From Verrucomicrobia bacterium UBA3841 (GTDB taxonomy: Bacteria; Verrucomicrobiota; Kiritimatiellia; RFP12; UBA1067): a stretch of DNA of 36,570 nucleotides. The position numbers and the translations under genes were made by a program. The notes beneath the pieces were generated by a model. That model ran no database searches. It had not been told where the DNA came from and was given only the letters and a program-made list of their open reading frames with translations. The stretch is from assembly GCA_002392765.1 (NCBI GenBank), contig DGHT01000025.1:1-36570 (forward strand), read 5' to 3'. How positions within the stretch are numbered: the stretch's first letter is position 1; every line of letters begins with the position of its first letter. Below, one piece after another: positions 16,658 through 24,670 of this stretch.

Positions 16658-18499
16658 ATGGCAAAGAACGAATACGGAGCAGACAGCATAAAGACGCTCG
16701 ATCCCGTGACGCACATAAGGATGCGCCCCGGGATGTACGTGGGCGAGCCCGGAACGGGCGCGATGTACCACGACTGCGTCTACATTCTCATGAAGGAAGT
16801 CATCGACAACTCGGTGGACGAATTCGTCATGGGGTGCGGCAAGAAGATAGATGTGACGATCGACTACGCGACGGGGGAGACGAGCGTGCGCGACTACGGG
16901 CGCGGAATCCCGCTCGAGAAGGTCGTCGACTGCGTAAGCCAGATGAACACCGGCGGAAAGTTCGATTCTGACAGCTTCCAGTTCTCCGCCGGCATGAACG
17001 GCGTGGGCACGAAAGCCGTGAACGCGCTGTCCGAGTTTTTCGAGGTCAGGAGCTTCCGCGACGGACGCTACGCCGGGGCGATGTTCCGCGAGGGACGTCT
17101 CAAGGAGCGCTTCCAGGGCGCGGCCAAGGAGCCGAACGGCACGTACATACGCTACAGGCCGGACCCGAAAGTCCTCAAATCGTTCAAGGTGCGCGAGGAG
17201 CACGTCCAGCGCCGCATGCGCATGTACTGCTACGTGAACGCGGGCCTGACGATACGGCTGAACGGCGAGCCGATCTGTTCGGAAAGGGGGCTGGCGGATC
17301 TCATTTCAGACGAGGCCCAGTTCGAGAAGCTGTACGCGCCTTTCCACATCAAAACGAAGAATCTCGAAATCATATTCACCCATACCAACAGGTTCGGCGA
17401 GGAATACCATTCGTTCGTCAACGGACAGTACACCACCGACGGCGGCACGCATCTCACCGCTTTCAAGGAGGCGCTGACCAAGGCTCTGAACGACTACGAT
17501 CCGAAGAAGAAATTCGACGGCGACGACATACGCGACGGACTGATCGGGGCCGTTTCCCTCAGGATCATGAACCCGGTGTTCGAGGGCCAGACGAAAATCA
17601 AGTTCGTCATGAACGACATACGCGCGGAACTCGTCCAGCAGATGCGCAAGGAGATTGACGCCGCGCTCCACCGCTCCCCGTCCGAGACGGACAAACTGAT
17701 CGCGAAAATCGAAGAGACGGGCAAGATACGTTCGCAGCTCAACACGATAAAGAAGCAGGCGCGCGAACGCACGCAGGCCGTGTCGGTCAGGGTTCCGCAG
17801 CTCAAGGACTGCAAGAACCACTTGAAGCTCGAAAAACTGGACAAGAAGACCGGCAAGCCCGAGGGAAGCGATACGATGATTTTCCTGACCGAGGGCAAAT
17901 CCGCGGGCGGAACCCTCGGCAACGCGCGCGACGCCATGAACCAGGCCGTCTTCTTCCTCCGCGGCAAGTGCCTCAACACGTGCGGCCTGAACAAGGACGT
18001 CCTCTACAAGAACGAGGAATTCTTCAATCTCATAAAAACCCTCGATATCGAAGATTCGCTCGACCGCCTGAGGTACGGCAAGATAATATTCGCGACCGAC
18101 GCCGATGTCGACGGGCTCCACATCAGAATGCTGCTTACGACATTCTTCATGCGCTTTTTCAGGCAGCTCGTCACGGACGGACGCGTGTTCATCCTCGAAA
18201 CGCCCCTCTTCCGCGTCAGGAACAAGAAGGAGCAGTACTACTGCTTCTCCGAGGAAGAGCGCGACGCCGCGCAGAAAAAATGCGGAAAGGATTGCGAAAC
18301 GACGCGCTTCAAGGGCCTTGGCGAACTCAACGCGAAGGAGTTCAAGGATTTCATCGGACCGGAAATGCGCCTGACGCCGGTGACGTGTTCCGACGACATG
18401 GACGTGGAGAAGACGATAAAGTTCTACATGGGCGCCAACACGCCGGAGCGCAAGGACTACATAATGGATTCGCTCGTTTGCGATTCCTCCGATTTCTGA
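16658..18499 (+). CDS. parE: DNA topoisomerase IV/gyrase subunit B (ParE type)
   Basis: 613 residues. GHKL ATPase motifs: EVIDNSVDEF, DYGRGIP and GMNGVGTKA. TOPRIM domain: the catalytic Glu is E412 in TEGKSAGG, and D481-x-D483-x-D485 lie in DADVDG. Length and the stretch LFRVRNKKEQYYCFSEEE resemble Bacteroidota-type ParE. The usual EGDSAGG reads EGKSAGG, so the Asp equivalent to E. coli GyrB D426, a quinolone-contact residue, is Lys414. No gyrA/parC partner is adjacent. The sigma54 activator starts 10 bp after the stop. Confidence 0.88.
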   Translation: MAKNEYGADSIKTLDPVTHIRMRPGMYVGEPGTGAMYHDCVYILMKEVIDNSVDEFVMGCGKKIDVTIDYATGETSVRDYGRGIPLEKVVDCVSQMNTGGKFDSDSFQFSAGMNGVGTKAVNALSEFFEVRSFRDGRYAGAMFREGRLKERFQGAAKEPNGTYIRYRPDPKVLKSFKVREEHVQRRMRMYCYVNAGLTIRLNGEPICSERGLADLISDEAQFEKLYAPFHIKTKNLEIIFTHTNRFGEEYHSFVNGQYTTDGGTHLTAFKEALTKALNDYDPKKKFDGDDIRDGLIGAVSLRIMNPVFEGQTKIKFVMNDIRAELVQQMRKEIDAALHRSPSETDKLIAKIEETGKIRSQLNTIKKQARERTQAVSVRVPQLKDCKNHLKLEKLDKKTGKPEGSDTMIFLTEGKSAGGTLGNARDAMNQAVFFLRGKCLNTCGLNKDVLYKNEEFFNLIKTLDIEDSLDRLRYGKIIFATDADVDGLHIRMLLTTFFMRFFRQLVTDGRVFILETPLFRVRNKKEQYYCFSEEERDAAQKKCGKDCETTRFKGLGELNAKEFKDFIGPEMRLTPVTCSDDMDVEKTIKFYMGANTPERKDYIMDSLVCDSSDF

Positions 18500-18509
18500 G
18501 AAATACGCG

Positions 18510-20027
18510 ATGAACACCGACAGACCGTCCGATCTCGAAACTCTCCAGGAGATAACATCCGCCGCCGTGCGCGAGCGGAATGTCGCGAAACTGCTCGAGC
18601 AGGTTCTCGACATCCTCGAAAGGAGGATGGGGATGCTGCGCGGCACGTTCTGTCTTCTCGAGGGGGACGAGCTGCGCATAGAAGCGTCCACGAAGGCGCT
18701 CAACGCCGAGGAAAGGGCGAACGGCAGGTATATGCTCGGCGAAGGCGTCACAGGCGCCGTCGCCAAGACCGGCAGGCCGGAGATTATTCCGGACGTGAGC
18801 AGGGACAGGCGGTTCCTGAACCGCACGGGGGCGAGAGACGACATGGACGGGCTCGCTTTCGTGTGCGTTCCGCTCGTGCGCCTGGGGCAGGTCATAGGAA
18901 CGCTGTCCGCAGACCGCGAGAACGGACGGGACGCCGCGGCGCTTGAGAAGGACGCGGCGCTTCTGGGGATCATCGCGAACATCGTCGCGGAAGCGGCGTC
19001 GGTGTTGAGGGAGGAGCGCGCGGAGCACGATGCGCTCGTGGAGGAGAACAGAAGGCTGCGCGGACTGCTTTCGGCCAATCCCGGGGATTTGATAGGCGAT
19101 TGCGTGGAAATGCGCTCCGTCTACGAGCAGATACGCCAGGTGGCGCCGAGCGACGCCACGGTTCTGATACGCGGTTCGAGCGGAACGGGCAAGGAACTCG
19201 TGGCACGGGCGGTGCAGTCGCTGTCGTCACGGAAGGACAGGCCTTTCGTCGTCCTCAATTGCGCGGCGCTGCCGGAGACGCTCGTGGAGTCGGAGCTGTT
19301 CGGACACGAGAAGGGCGCTTTCACCGATGCGCACGCGCGCCGCATAGGACGCGCCGAGGCCGCGGACGGGGGAACGCTTTTCCTCGACGAAATCGGCGAT
19401 CTTTCCGTTTCGATGCAGGTGAAGCTTCTGCGTTTTCTGCAGGAGCGGACCTTTTCGCGCGTCGGATCCAACGAAGTCCTCAAAAGCGACGTCCGCTTCA
19501 TCGCGGCCACCAGCCGCAATCTCGAGGAGTTGATGGCGAAAAACCTTTTCAGGGAGGATCTTTACTACAGACTGTCGGTTTTCCCGATAACGGTTCCCGA
19601 TCTCAGCCGGCGCACCGGCGACATAGAACTTCTCGCGCAGCATTTTCTTTCAAGGATGAACGCCAGGTATTCGAAAAACGTCGTGCGCATTTCGCCGCCG
19701 GCCCTTGGAATGCTCCAGGCCTATTCGTGGCCCGGAAACGTGCGCGAACTCGAAAACTGCATCGAGCGGGCGGTGCTGACGGCGAAGGACGACACGATAC
19801 GCAGCTACAACCTTCCGCCTGCGATGCAGCTGCCGGGGTGCGCCGACGATCCATTCCGCGCCGACTGCACCATGACGCTCGACGAGCAGCTTCTGGCGTT
19901 CGAAAGGAGCATTCTCGAAAACACCGTCAAAAGGCACGGCGGCAACAGATCCGCGGCGGGACGCGAACTTGGCATTTCGCCGCGGATGATGAACTACAGA
20001 ATGAACAGAGCGGGAGTGGAGGTTTGA
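18510..20027 (+). CDS. Sigma54-dependent activator with N-terminal GAF domain (NifA-like)
   Basis: 505 residues. A GAF sensor domain (about 20-165) is followed by a short coiled linker, then a sigma54 AAA+ domain: Walker A GSSGTGKE (222-229), GAFTDA loop (269-274), Walker B FLDEIGDL (291-298) and the arginine-rich FREDLYYRLSVF. The C-terminus carries a Fis-type helix-turn-helix (about 465-500; NRSAAGRELGIS). The architecture matches NifA. The loop that contacts sigma54 reads GAFTDA in place of GAFTGA. It activates transcription from -24/-12 promoters in response to an unknown ligand of the GAF domain. No target promoter was recognised here, and the neighbours are unrelated housekeeping genes. 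Confidence 0.9.
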   Translation: MNTDRPSDLETLQEITSAAVRERNVAKLLEQVLDILERRMGMLRGTFCLLEGDELRIEASTKALNAEERANGRYMLGEGVTGAVAKTGRPEIIPDVSRDRRFLNRTGARDDMDGLAFVCVPLVRLGQVIGTLSADRENGRDAAALEKDAALLGIIANIVAEAASVLREERAEHDALVEENRRLRGLLSANPGDLIGDCVEMRSVYEQIRQVAPSDATVLIRGSSGTGKELVARAVQSLSSRKDRPFVVLNCAALPETLVESELFGHEKGAFTDAHARRIGRAEAADGGTLFLDEIGDLSVSMQVKLLRFLQERTFSRVGSNEVLKSDVRFIAATSRNLEELMAKNLFREDLYYRLSVFPITVPDLSRRTGDIELLAQHFLSRMNARYSKNVVRISPPALGMLQAYSWPGNVRELENCIERAVLTAKDDTIRSYNLPPAMQLPGCADDPFRADCTMTLDEQLLAFERSILENTVKRHGGNRSAAGRELGISPRMMNYRMNRAGVEV

Positions 20028-20028
20028 C

Positions 20029-21336
20029 ATGCTTGCAAAAGAAACGATAGACAGGAAAAGGCGGGGTGAGGAACTGTCCGCCGCGGAAATCCGCGAGTTC
20101 GTATCGCTTTTCACGTCCGGAGCGCTTCCGGACTACCAGATGAGCGCGCTGCTGATGGCGATATGCTGCAGGGGCATGACGGCGAAGGAGACGTCCGTGC
20201 TCGTCGACGCGATGATGCGCTCCGGCGCGTGTCTCGAATGGGAAGGCGCGTCCGCCGACAAACACTCCACCGGAGGCGTGGGAGACAAGCTGTCGTTCAT
20301 CGTCCAGCCCGTCGCCGCCGCCTGCGGGCTTCTCGTTCCGTCGCTCACCGGGCGCGGGCTCGGACTCACCGGCGGGACGGCGGACAAACTCGAATCGATC
20401 CCCGGCTACGACGCTTCCCTGTCCGTCGAGGCTTTCAGGCGAACCGTCGCAGAGTGCGGTCTTTCCATGACCGTGCAGACCGCCGACATCACGCCCGCCG
20501 ACAGGAAAATGTACGCGCTCAGGGATGTCACGGGCACGGTGGCGTCGATTCCGCTCATAGTCGCGTCCATCCTTTCGAAGAAACTCGCGGAAGGGGCGCG
20601 CACGCTGGTGTTCGACGTCAAATGCGGCAGGGGCGCTTTCATGAAGACGCGCGAAGAGGCGTCGGCTCTCGCCCGCGCACTCGTGGGCGGGGCCAAGAAA
20701 GCGGGACGCGCCTCCGCCGCGCTCGTCACGGACATGGACGAGCCTCTGGGCTATGCCGTCGGCAACGCCAGCGAAGTCGCCGAGGCGCTCGACATCCTGC
20801 GCGGCAGCGTCCGCAATCCCGGCGGCGGCGTCCGCCGCGACGTGGAGATTTCCCTGGAGCTTGCCGCCTTGATGGTTTCGCTCGGGCTCGGAATCGGCCT
20901 TGATGCGGCGCGCGAACGCTGCCGCGAGAGCCTTTCGTCCGGCGCGGCGCTCGCGAAGTTCGAGAAGATGATCGCCGTCCAGGGCGGAAATCTGTCCGCC
21001 TTCGAGAGCCTTTGTGCTTCGCCCGTGTCGAGATTCGGCGTTGTCGCCCCCAGAGGCGGCTACATCGAATCGATCGATGCGGAGAAGGTCGCGCGCGTAG
21101 CGCTGTCGCTCGGCGCGGGAAGGGCGCAGGCGGGAGATTCGATAGATCCGCTGGCAGGCATTCTTCTGTCCGTGAAATCCGGCGACCGCGTCAGCGCCGG
21201 ATCGAAACTTGCGATGCTGCAGAAATCGTCGGGGCCGGACGGACTCGAACGCGCCGCCGCGGAACTGCTCGACGCGTTTTCGTTCTCTTCGTCCGCGCCG
21301 CAGGAGCGTCCCGCCATCCTCGAGCGCATAACCTGA
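20029..21336 (+). CDS. deoA: Pyrimidine-nucleoside/thymidine phosphorylase
   Basis: 435 residues, with a GGGAGTGGAGG ribosome binding site. The phosphate-site signature KHSTGGVGDK, SLTGRGLGLTGG, PADRKMYALRDVT and DVKCGRGAFMKT identify the nucleoside phosphorylase II family. It splits thymidine, deoxyuridine or uridine with phosphate to give the base and (deoxy)ribose-1-phosphate. The sequence does not cleanly separate DeoA from Pdp. It starts one base after the regulator stop. Confidence 0.9.
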   Translation: MLAKETIDRKRRGEELSAAEIREFVSLFTSGALPDYQMSALLMAICCRGMTAKETSVLVDAMMRSGACLEWEGASADKHSTGGVGDKLSFIVQPVAAACGLLVPSLTGRGLGLTGGTADKLESIPGYDASLSVEAFRRTVAECGLSMTVQTADITPADRKMYALRDVTGTVASIPLIVASILSKKLAEGARTLVFDVKCGRGAFMKTREEASALARALVGGAKKAGRASAALVTDMDEPLGYAVGNASEVAEALDILRGSVRNPGGGVRRDVEISLELAALMVSLGLGIGLDAARERCRESLSSGAALAKFEKMIAVQGGNLSAFESLCASPVSRFGVVAPRGGYIESIDAEKVARVALSLGAGRAQAGDSIDPLAGILLSVKSGDRVSAGSKLAMLQKSSGPDGLERAAAELLDAFSFSSSAPQERPAILERIT

Positions 21337-21356
21337 TACGCCAAAGGGATCCTGCG

Positions 21357-23606
21357 ATGGTCGATTACAACAAATTGCGGATGAAATTTCCGTCGAAGTC
21401 GAAGAAGAAAGGACGGAATTCCGCGGCGATAAAAGCGATCGCCCGCGAATTCGAAATGAAGAAGGCGGAACTCGGCCTCGACGCTCCGATCGTCAAGAGA
21501 GGGTTTCCGTACTACATGGCGATAATCATCGGACTTCTCGTGGTCGGAGGGCTCGTCGGCACCGCCATATCCAAAAACGGCGGCATAGATATAGCCGGAA
21601 AAAACAGGGAGAAGGCCGTGAAGTCGATCAAGGCCCTGGCGGTCGCGCTTGGCAGATACCGCTACCATACCGGGAAATTCCCGACGACGGACGAGGGATT
21701 GGAGCATCTGGCGTCGAAGTCCGTGACGCTGCGCGGATGGAACGGACCGTACGTAAGGAAGGTCAATCTCGACCCGTGGAAGCACGAGTACGAGTATGTC
21801 TACAACGGCGAAAGCAAACCGCCGACGCTTTATTCGAGAGGCCCCGACGGCGCAGCGGGGACGACGGACGACATAATCGCCGACCCCTCCGACTACGATC
21901 TCGCCTTCCGCGACACGTCATGGACCAAAGAGTGGGTCCCCATGCATCTTCGCGACATTGTCGTGGCGCAGGACGAGAACCACAAGCGCCAGCTTGAAGA
22001 GGAGCTGCGCCAGATACTGCATCCCGAGATCCCCGTGGAGGGTGACGTGCTTCTCGACGGCGGATGGGAGTTCCGCCGCGAGGATGCGCCGGATTCGCAG
22101 TGGACGAAAACGCGCGTGCCGCACGACTGGACCGTTTCGCGCGGATTCGAAACCTCCGGCAGGGGACGCTACCGCCGGTTGATAGAAATTCCATCCAAGG
22201 CGTCGGGCAAAAGGATGGCGCTCAGATTCGCGTCCGTCGCAGGCGCGCCCACTGTGTATTTCAACGGCGTCAAGCTCTATTCCTGCGGATATGGCGCCGG
22301 GTCTTTCGAAGTGGACGTATCCGGCATGGCCGTGTTCGCCGTCCCGAACATCCTCGAAGTCGAGATCGACGCTCCGCCGCCTGCGGACGGACAGGCCCCG
22401 GGCGCTGGGATTTCGGGGAACGTCACTCTTTCGATAGAGGACGCGACGGATCGGATCGTCGACGGAACGCTGAAAGTGGATACGCTGGAATTGGGCGATG
22501 ATATCGCAAAAATGCGGATTTCGTACGATACGCCGTCCGGCGCGGTTACGAACTGTTTCGATATTTCCTGGCCGAGGGTGTGGACGTGCGACAGACCGTT
22601 CCTGTACAAAGGATATCTCTGCGGCAGAATGCACCAGTACGCCGTGAGGACGCTGTCTTTCGACGCGGGAGCGTGCAGGTTGAACGGAGAGCCGCTCGAA
22701 TTGCGCGGAGTCGACTTTTCGACCGACATGGGTCCGCTCGGATCGGCTTGGTGCGAATACGTTGCAAGAAGGCGTTTGCAGGCGATGAAGGACATGGGCG
22801 CCAACGCCGTTTATTTCACGGGGGCGCGTCCCGCGGCCGACCTCCTCAGACTTTGCGACGAAATGGGATTCGTCGTTTCTCCGTCGCCTTTCGGAGTGGA
22901 GGCCTTCGACCATCCCAGGAGAAGGGATGCGTCCGCCGATGTTTTCTCGACGGGAGGGGATGGCCTTTGCGACATCGCCGCGTATCCGAAGGAGGCGTGG
23001 CATGTGCGCCGGGCGCGGTGGAACGCGGATGCGCCTGCGGTGCTGCTTCCGCATTGGAACTGGCCGGACGGATCGACTGCGCACGTCTTGTGCGCCGCCC
23101 GCGCTGATGCGGCGGAGCTTTTCGTGAACGGCGAATCCGCCGGGTCGAAGGATATTCCCCCGTCCGTCGGCGCGGCCGGATGGGATATCCCGTTCGAGGC
23201 CGGGGAACTGAAGGCGATCTTGTATTCGGGCGGAGAGTATGCCGGGGAAACAACGCTGACGACGGCCGGCAAACCGTTCCGGATAAAGCTCGTTCCCGAA
23301 AAGCAGGCGCTTGCCGACGGGGAGACGACCTTCATACTGGTGCAGGCCGTCGATTCCGAGGGGAACGTCAACCCCGTCGCCTGCGCCGATGTTTCGTTCT
23401 CCGTCGAAGGTCCGGGCGAAATCGTCGCCGCCGGGAACGGCGCGCCGGAGCAGGGAAGGTTTTTCGATTCGAAAGAGCCGTGTCCGTTATACGGCGGATC
23501 GTGTTTCGTATTGGCGAGGAGAACCGGCGGGTCGGGTCTGCCCGTCGTTCTGACGGCGACATCGCCGCAGGTGCGCCAGGCGGTTCTTTCCGTTCCGCGC
23601 CGTTGA
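21357..23606 (+). CDS. GspG-type pseudopilin fused to a barrel-deleted GH2 beta-galactosidase-like protein
   Basis: 749 residues. 1-48: Lys-rich cytoplasmic segment ending KRG. 50-72: membrane helix, placed like a prepilin helix, but the conserved Glu at +5 after the Gly is Met. 85-175: GspG core, with FPTTDEGLEHL (108-118), LDPWKHEY and YSRGPDGAAGTTDDI, keeping calcium-site aspartates. 229-345: GH2 sugar-binding jelly roll (LLDGGWEFR, VPHDW). 350-432: Ig-like domain. 435-515: the first strands of the GH2 TIM barrel (LNGEPLELRGVD, LLRLCDEMGF). Around 516-541 the sequence jumps straight to the post-barrel region (YPKEAW, LLPHWNW, ELFVNG), then a final Ig-like domain (639-745). The missing part should hold both catalytic glutamates, so glycosidase activity is unlikely. 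The frame is uninterrupted. Membrane-anchored carbohydrate binding is my inference. Confidence 0.8.
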   Translation: MVDYNKLRMKFPSKSKKKGRNSAAIKAIAREFEMKKAELGLDAPIVKRGFPYYMAIIIGLLVVGGLVGTAISKNGGIDIAGKNREKAVKSIKALAVALGRYRYHTGKFPTTDEGLEHLASKSVTLRGWNGPYVRKVNLDPWKHEYEYVYNGESKPPTLYSRGPDGAAGTTDDIIADPSDYDLAFRDTSWTKEWVPMHLRDIVVAQDENHKRQLEEELRQILHPEIPVEGDVLLDGGWEFRREDAPDSQWTKTRVPHDWTVSRGFETSGRGRYRRLIEIPSKASGKRMALRFASVAGAPTVYFNGVKLYSCGYGAGSFEVDVSGMAVFAVPNILEVEIDAPPPADGQAPGAGISGNVTLSIEDATDRIVDGTLKVDTLELGDDIAKMRISYDTPSGAVTNCFDISWPRVWTCDRPFLYKGYLCGRMHQYAVRTLSFDAGACRLNGEPLELRGVDFSTDMGPLGSAWCEYVARRRLQAMKDMGANAVYFTGARPAADLLRLCDEMGFVVSPSPFGVEAFDHPRRRDASADVFSTGGDGLCDIAAYPKEAWHVRRARWNADAPAVLLPHWNWPDGSTAHVLCAARADAAELFVNGESAGSKDIPPSVGAAGWDIPFEAGELKAILYSGGEYAGETTLTTAGKPFRIKLVPEKQALADGETTFILVQAVDSEGNVNPVACADVSFSVEGPGEIVAAGNGAPEQGRFFDSKEPCPLYGGSCFVLARRTGGSGLPVVLTATSPQVRQAVLSVPRR

Positions 23607-23628
23607 CCGGATGCGGGGGGAGGATTGA

Positions 23629-24387
23629 ATGGAACGTTTGATCGATGCGATACGCTCTGCAAAATGCGTCGCCGCGCTTACGGGCGCGGGGATCAGCACG
23701 CTTTGCGGCATTCCGGATTTCAGGGGGCCCAAGGGCCTTTACAGGAATCCCGACGCCGAAAGGATATTCGACATAGACTGGTTCGACCGCGATCCGCGCA
23801 TCTACTACCGCGGATGCCGCGATCTCGTATACGGGCTAGGCGGATTTTCCCCCGGGCCTGTGCACCGCGCGCTGAAAATTCTTGAAGACGCCGGGCGTCT
23901 CGACGGAATCGCCACGCAGAACATCGACATGCTTCACCAGAAGGCGGGCTCCTCGAACGTGTACGAAGTCCACGGTTCTCCCGCCGTCCACAGTTGCCGC
24001 AGGTGCGGGGCTGAAAAATCCTTCGGGGAAATAATGGACATGATCGCCGCGAATGGCGGACCGGAGAAGCTGGGCGAACCGTACGTGCCGAGGTGCGGAT
24101 GCGGCGGCGTGTTCAAGCCGGAAATAACTTTTTTCGGCGAGTCCCTTCCTGAAGAAGCCTTTTCCCGCGCGAGCGATCTTGCGTGCCGCGCCGACACGAT
24201 GCTCGTCCTGGGAACCTCGCTTACCGTATATCCCGCCGCGGGCCTGCCGCGACTTACTCTGCAGAAGGGCGGGAAGGTGTTCATCGTCAACGGACAGCCC
24301 ACGCCTCTCGACGACTACGCCGTCGCGCGCTATCCCGACCTCTCGGCGTTCGCCGGCTCGATCATTTCGAATTTCGGCGGAATATGA
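23629..24387 (+). CDS. Sir2-family NAD-dependent protein deacylase
   Basis: 252 residues. NAD-binding GAGIS (19-23), TQNID (96-100), catalytic His115 in YEVHGS, and zinc ligands C123/C126 and C156/C158. Length and order fit bacterial CobB-type sirtuins, which remove acetyl or other acyl groups from lysines using NAD. It closes the 11240-24387 array, 22 bp after the chimera gene. Confidence 0.92.
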   Translation: MERLIDAIRSAKCVAALTGAGISTLCGIPDFRGPKGLYRNPDAERIFDIDWFDRDPRIYYRGCRDLVYGLGGFSPGPVHRALKILEDAGRLDGIATQNIDMLHQKAGSSNVYEVHGSPAVHSCRRCGAEKSFGEIMDMIAANGGPEKLGEPYVPRCGCGGVFKPEITFFGESLPEEAFSRASDLACRADTMLVLGTSLTVYPAAGLPRLTLQKGGKVFIVNGQPTPLDDYAVARYPDLSAFAGSIISNFGGI

Positions 24388-24414
24388 GCGGAGGTGGCCG
24401 CCCAGGCGGTGGCA

Positions 24415-24475
24415 ACAGGGGTGACGTCCCGTCCGTCCAACCGGGGGAACGGACGTCCCGTCCGTTCATATTGAC
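24415..24475. repeat. 61-bp repeat, copy 2 (intergenic)
   Basis: Matches 10365-10425 at 58 of 61 positions in the same orientation. It contains the core AACCGGGGGAAC (24439-24450) between two GACGTCCCGTCCGT units. It lies in the 283-bp gap between the sirtuin and transketolase genes. Confidence 0.85.
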
Positions 24476-24485
24476 GGAGCGGGAC

Positions 24486-24553
24486 GCTCCATCTCCTTGG
24501 TTGCTTTCCCAGCTTTCAAGGAGATGGAGCATCTTGCTCCGTCACTGGGGGAA
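24486..24553. repeat. Palindromic repeat with perfect 13-bp stem
   Basis: GCTCCATCTCCTT (24486-24498) and AAGGAGATGGAGC (24518-24530) are perfect reverse complements around a 19-base loop. The segment GAGCATCTTGCTC follows, then ACTGGGGGAA (24544-24553). The right part resembles 32524-32545 (GAGATG, GCATCTTGC, CGTC). There is no T-run after the stem, so it is not a canonical terminator, though the hairpin could still affect the 3' end of the upstream transcript. Confidence 0.65.
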
Positions 24554-24585
24554 AACCGGCCCATTCTTCTTTTTGATAATCCCGC

Positions 24586-24613
24586 GTGACAGATTCATAT
24601 ATTTTGATATAAT
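24586..24613 (+). promoter_or_regulatory. Promoter of the transketolase array
   Basis: GTGACA (24586-24591), a 16-bp spacer and TATAAT (24608-24613), inside the exact 12-mer TTTTGATATAAT (24602-24613). It is 57 bp upstream of the tkt ATG. Confidence 0.7.
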
Positions 24614-24670
24614 AATAGAACAGTAAATTGAATGAATGCAGAGATTGCTGCAAGAAAAAGGTAAAGAAAC

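Noticed and set aside
24486..24530. Rho-independent terminator after the sirtuin gene
   Set aside because: The stem is perfect, but no T-run follows and it belongs to the repeat family, so it is listed as a repeat.
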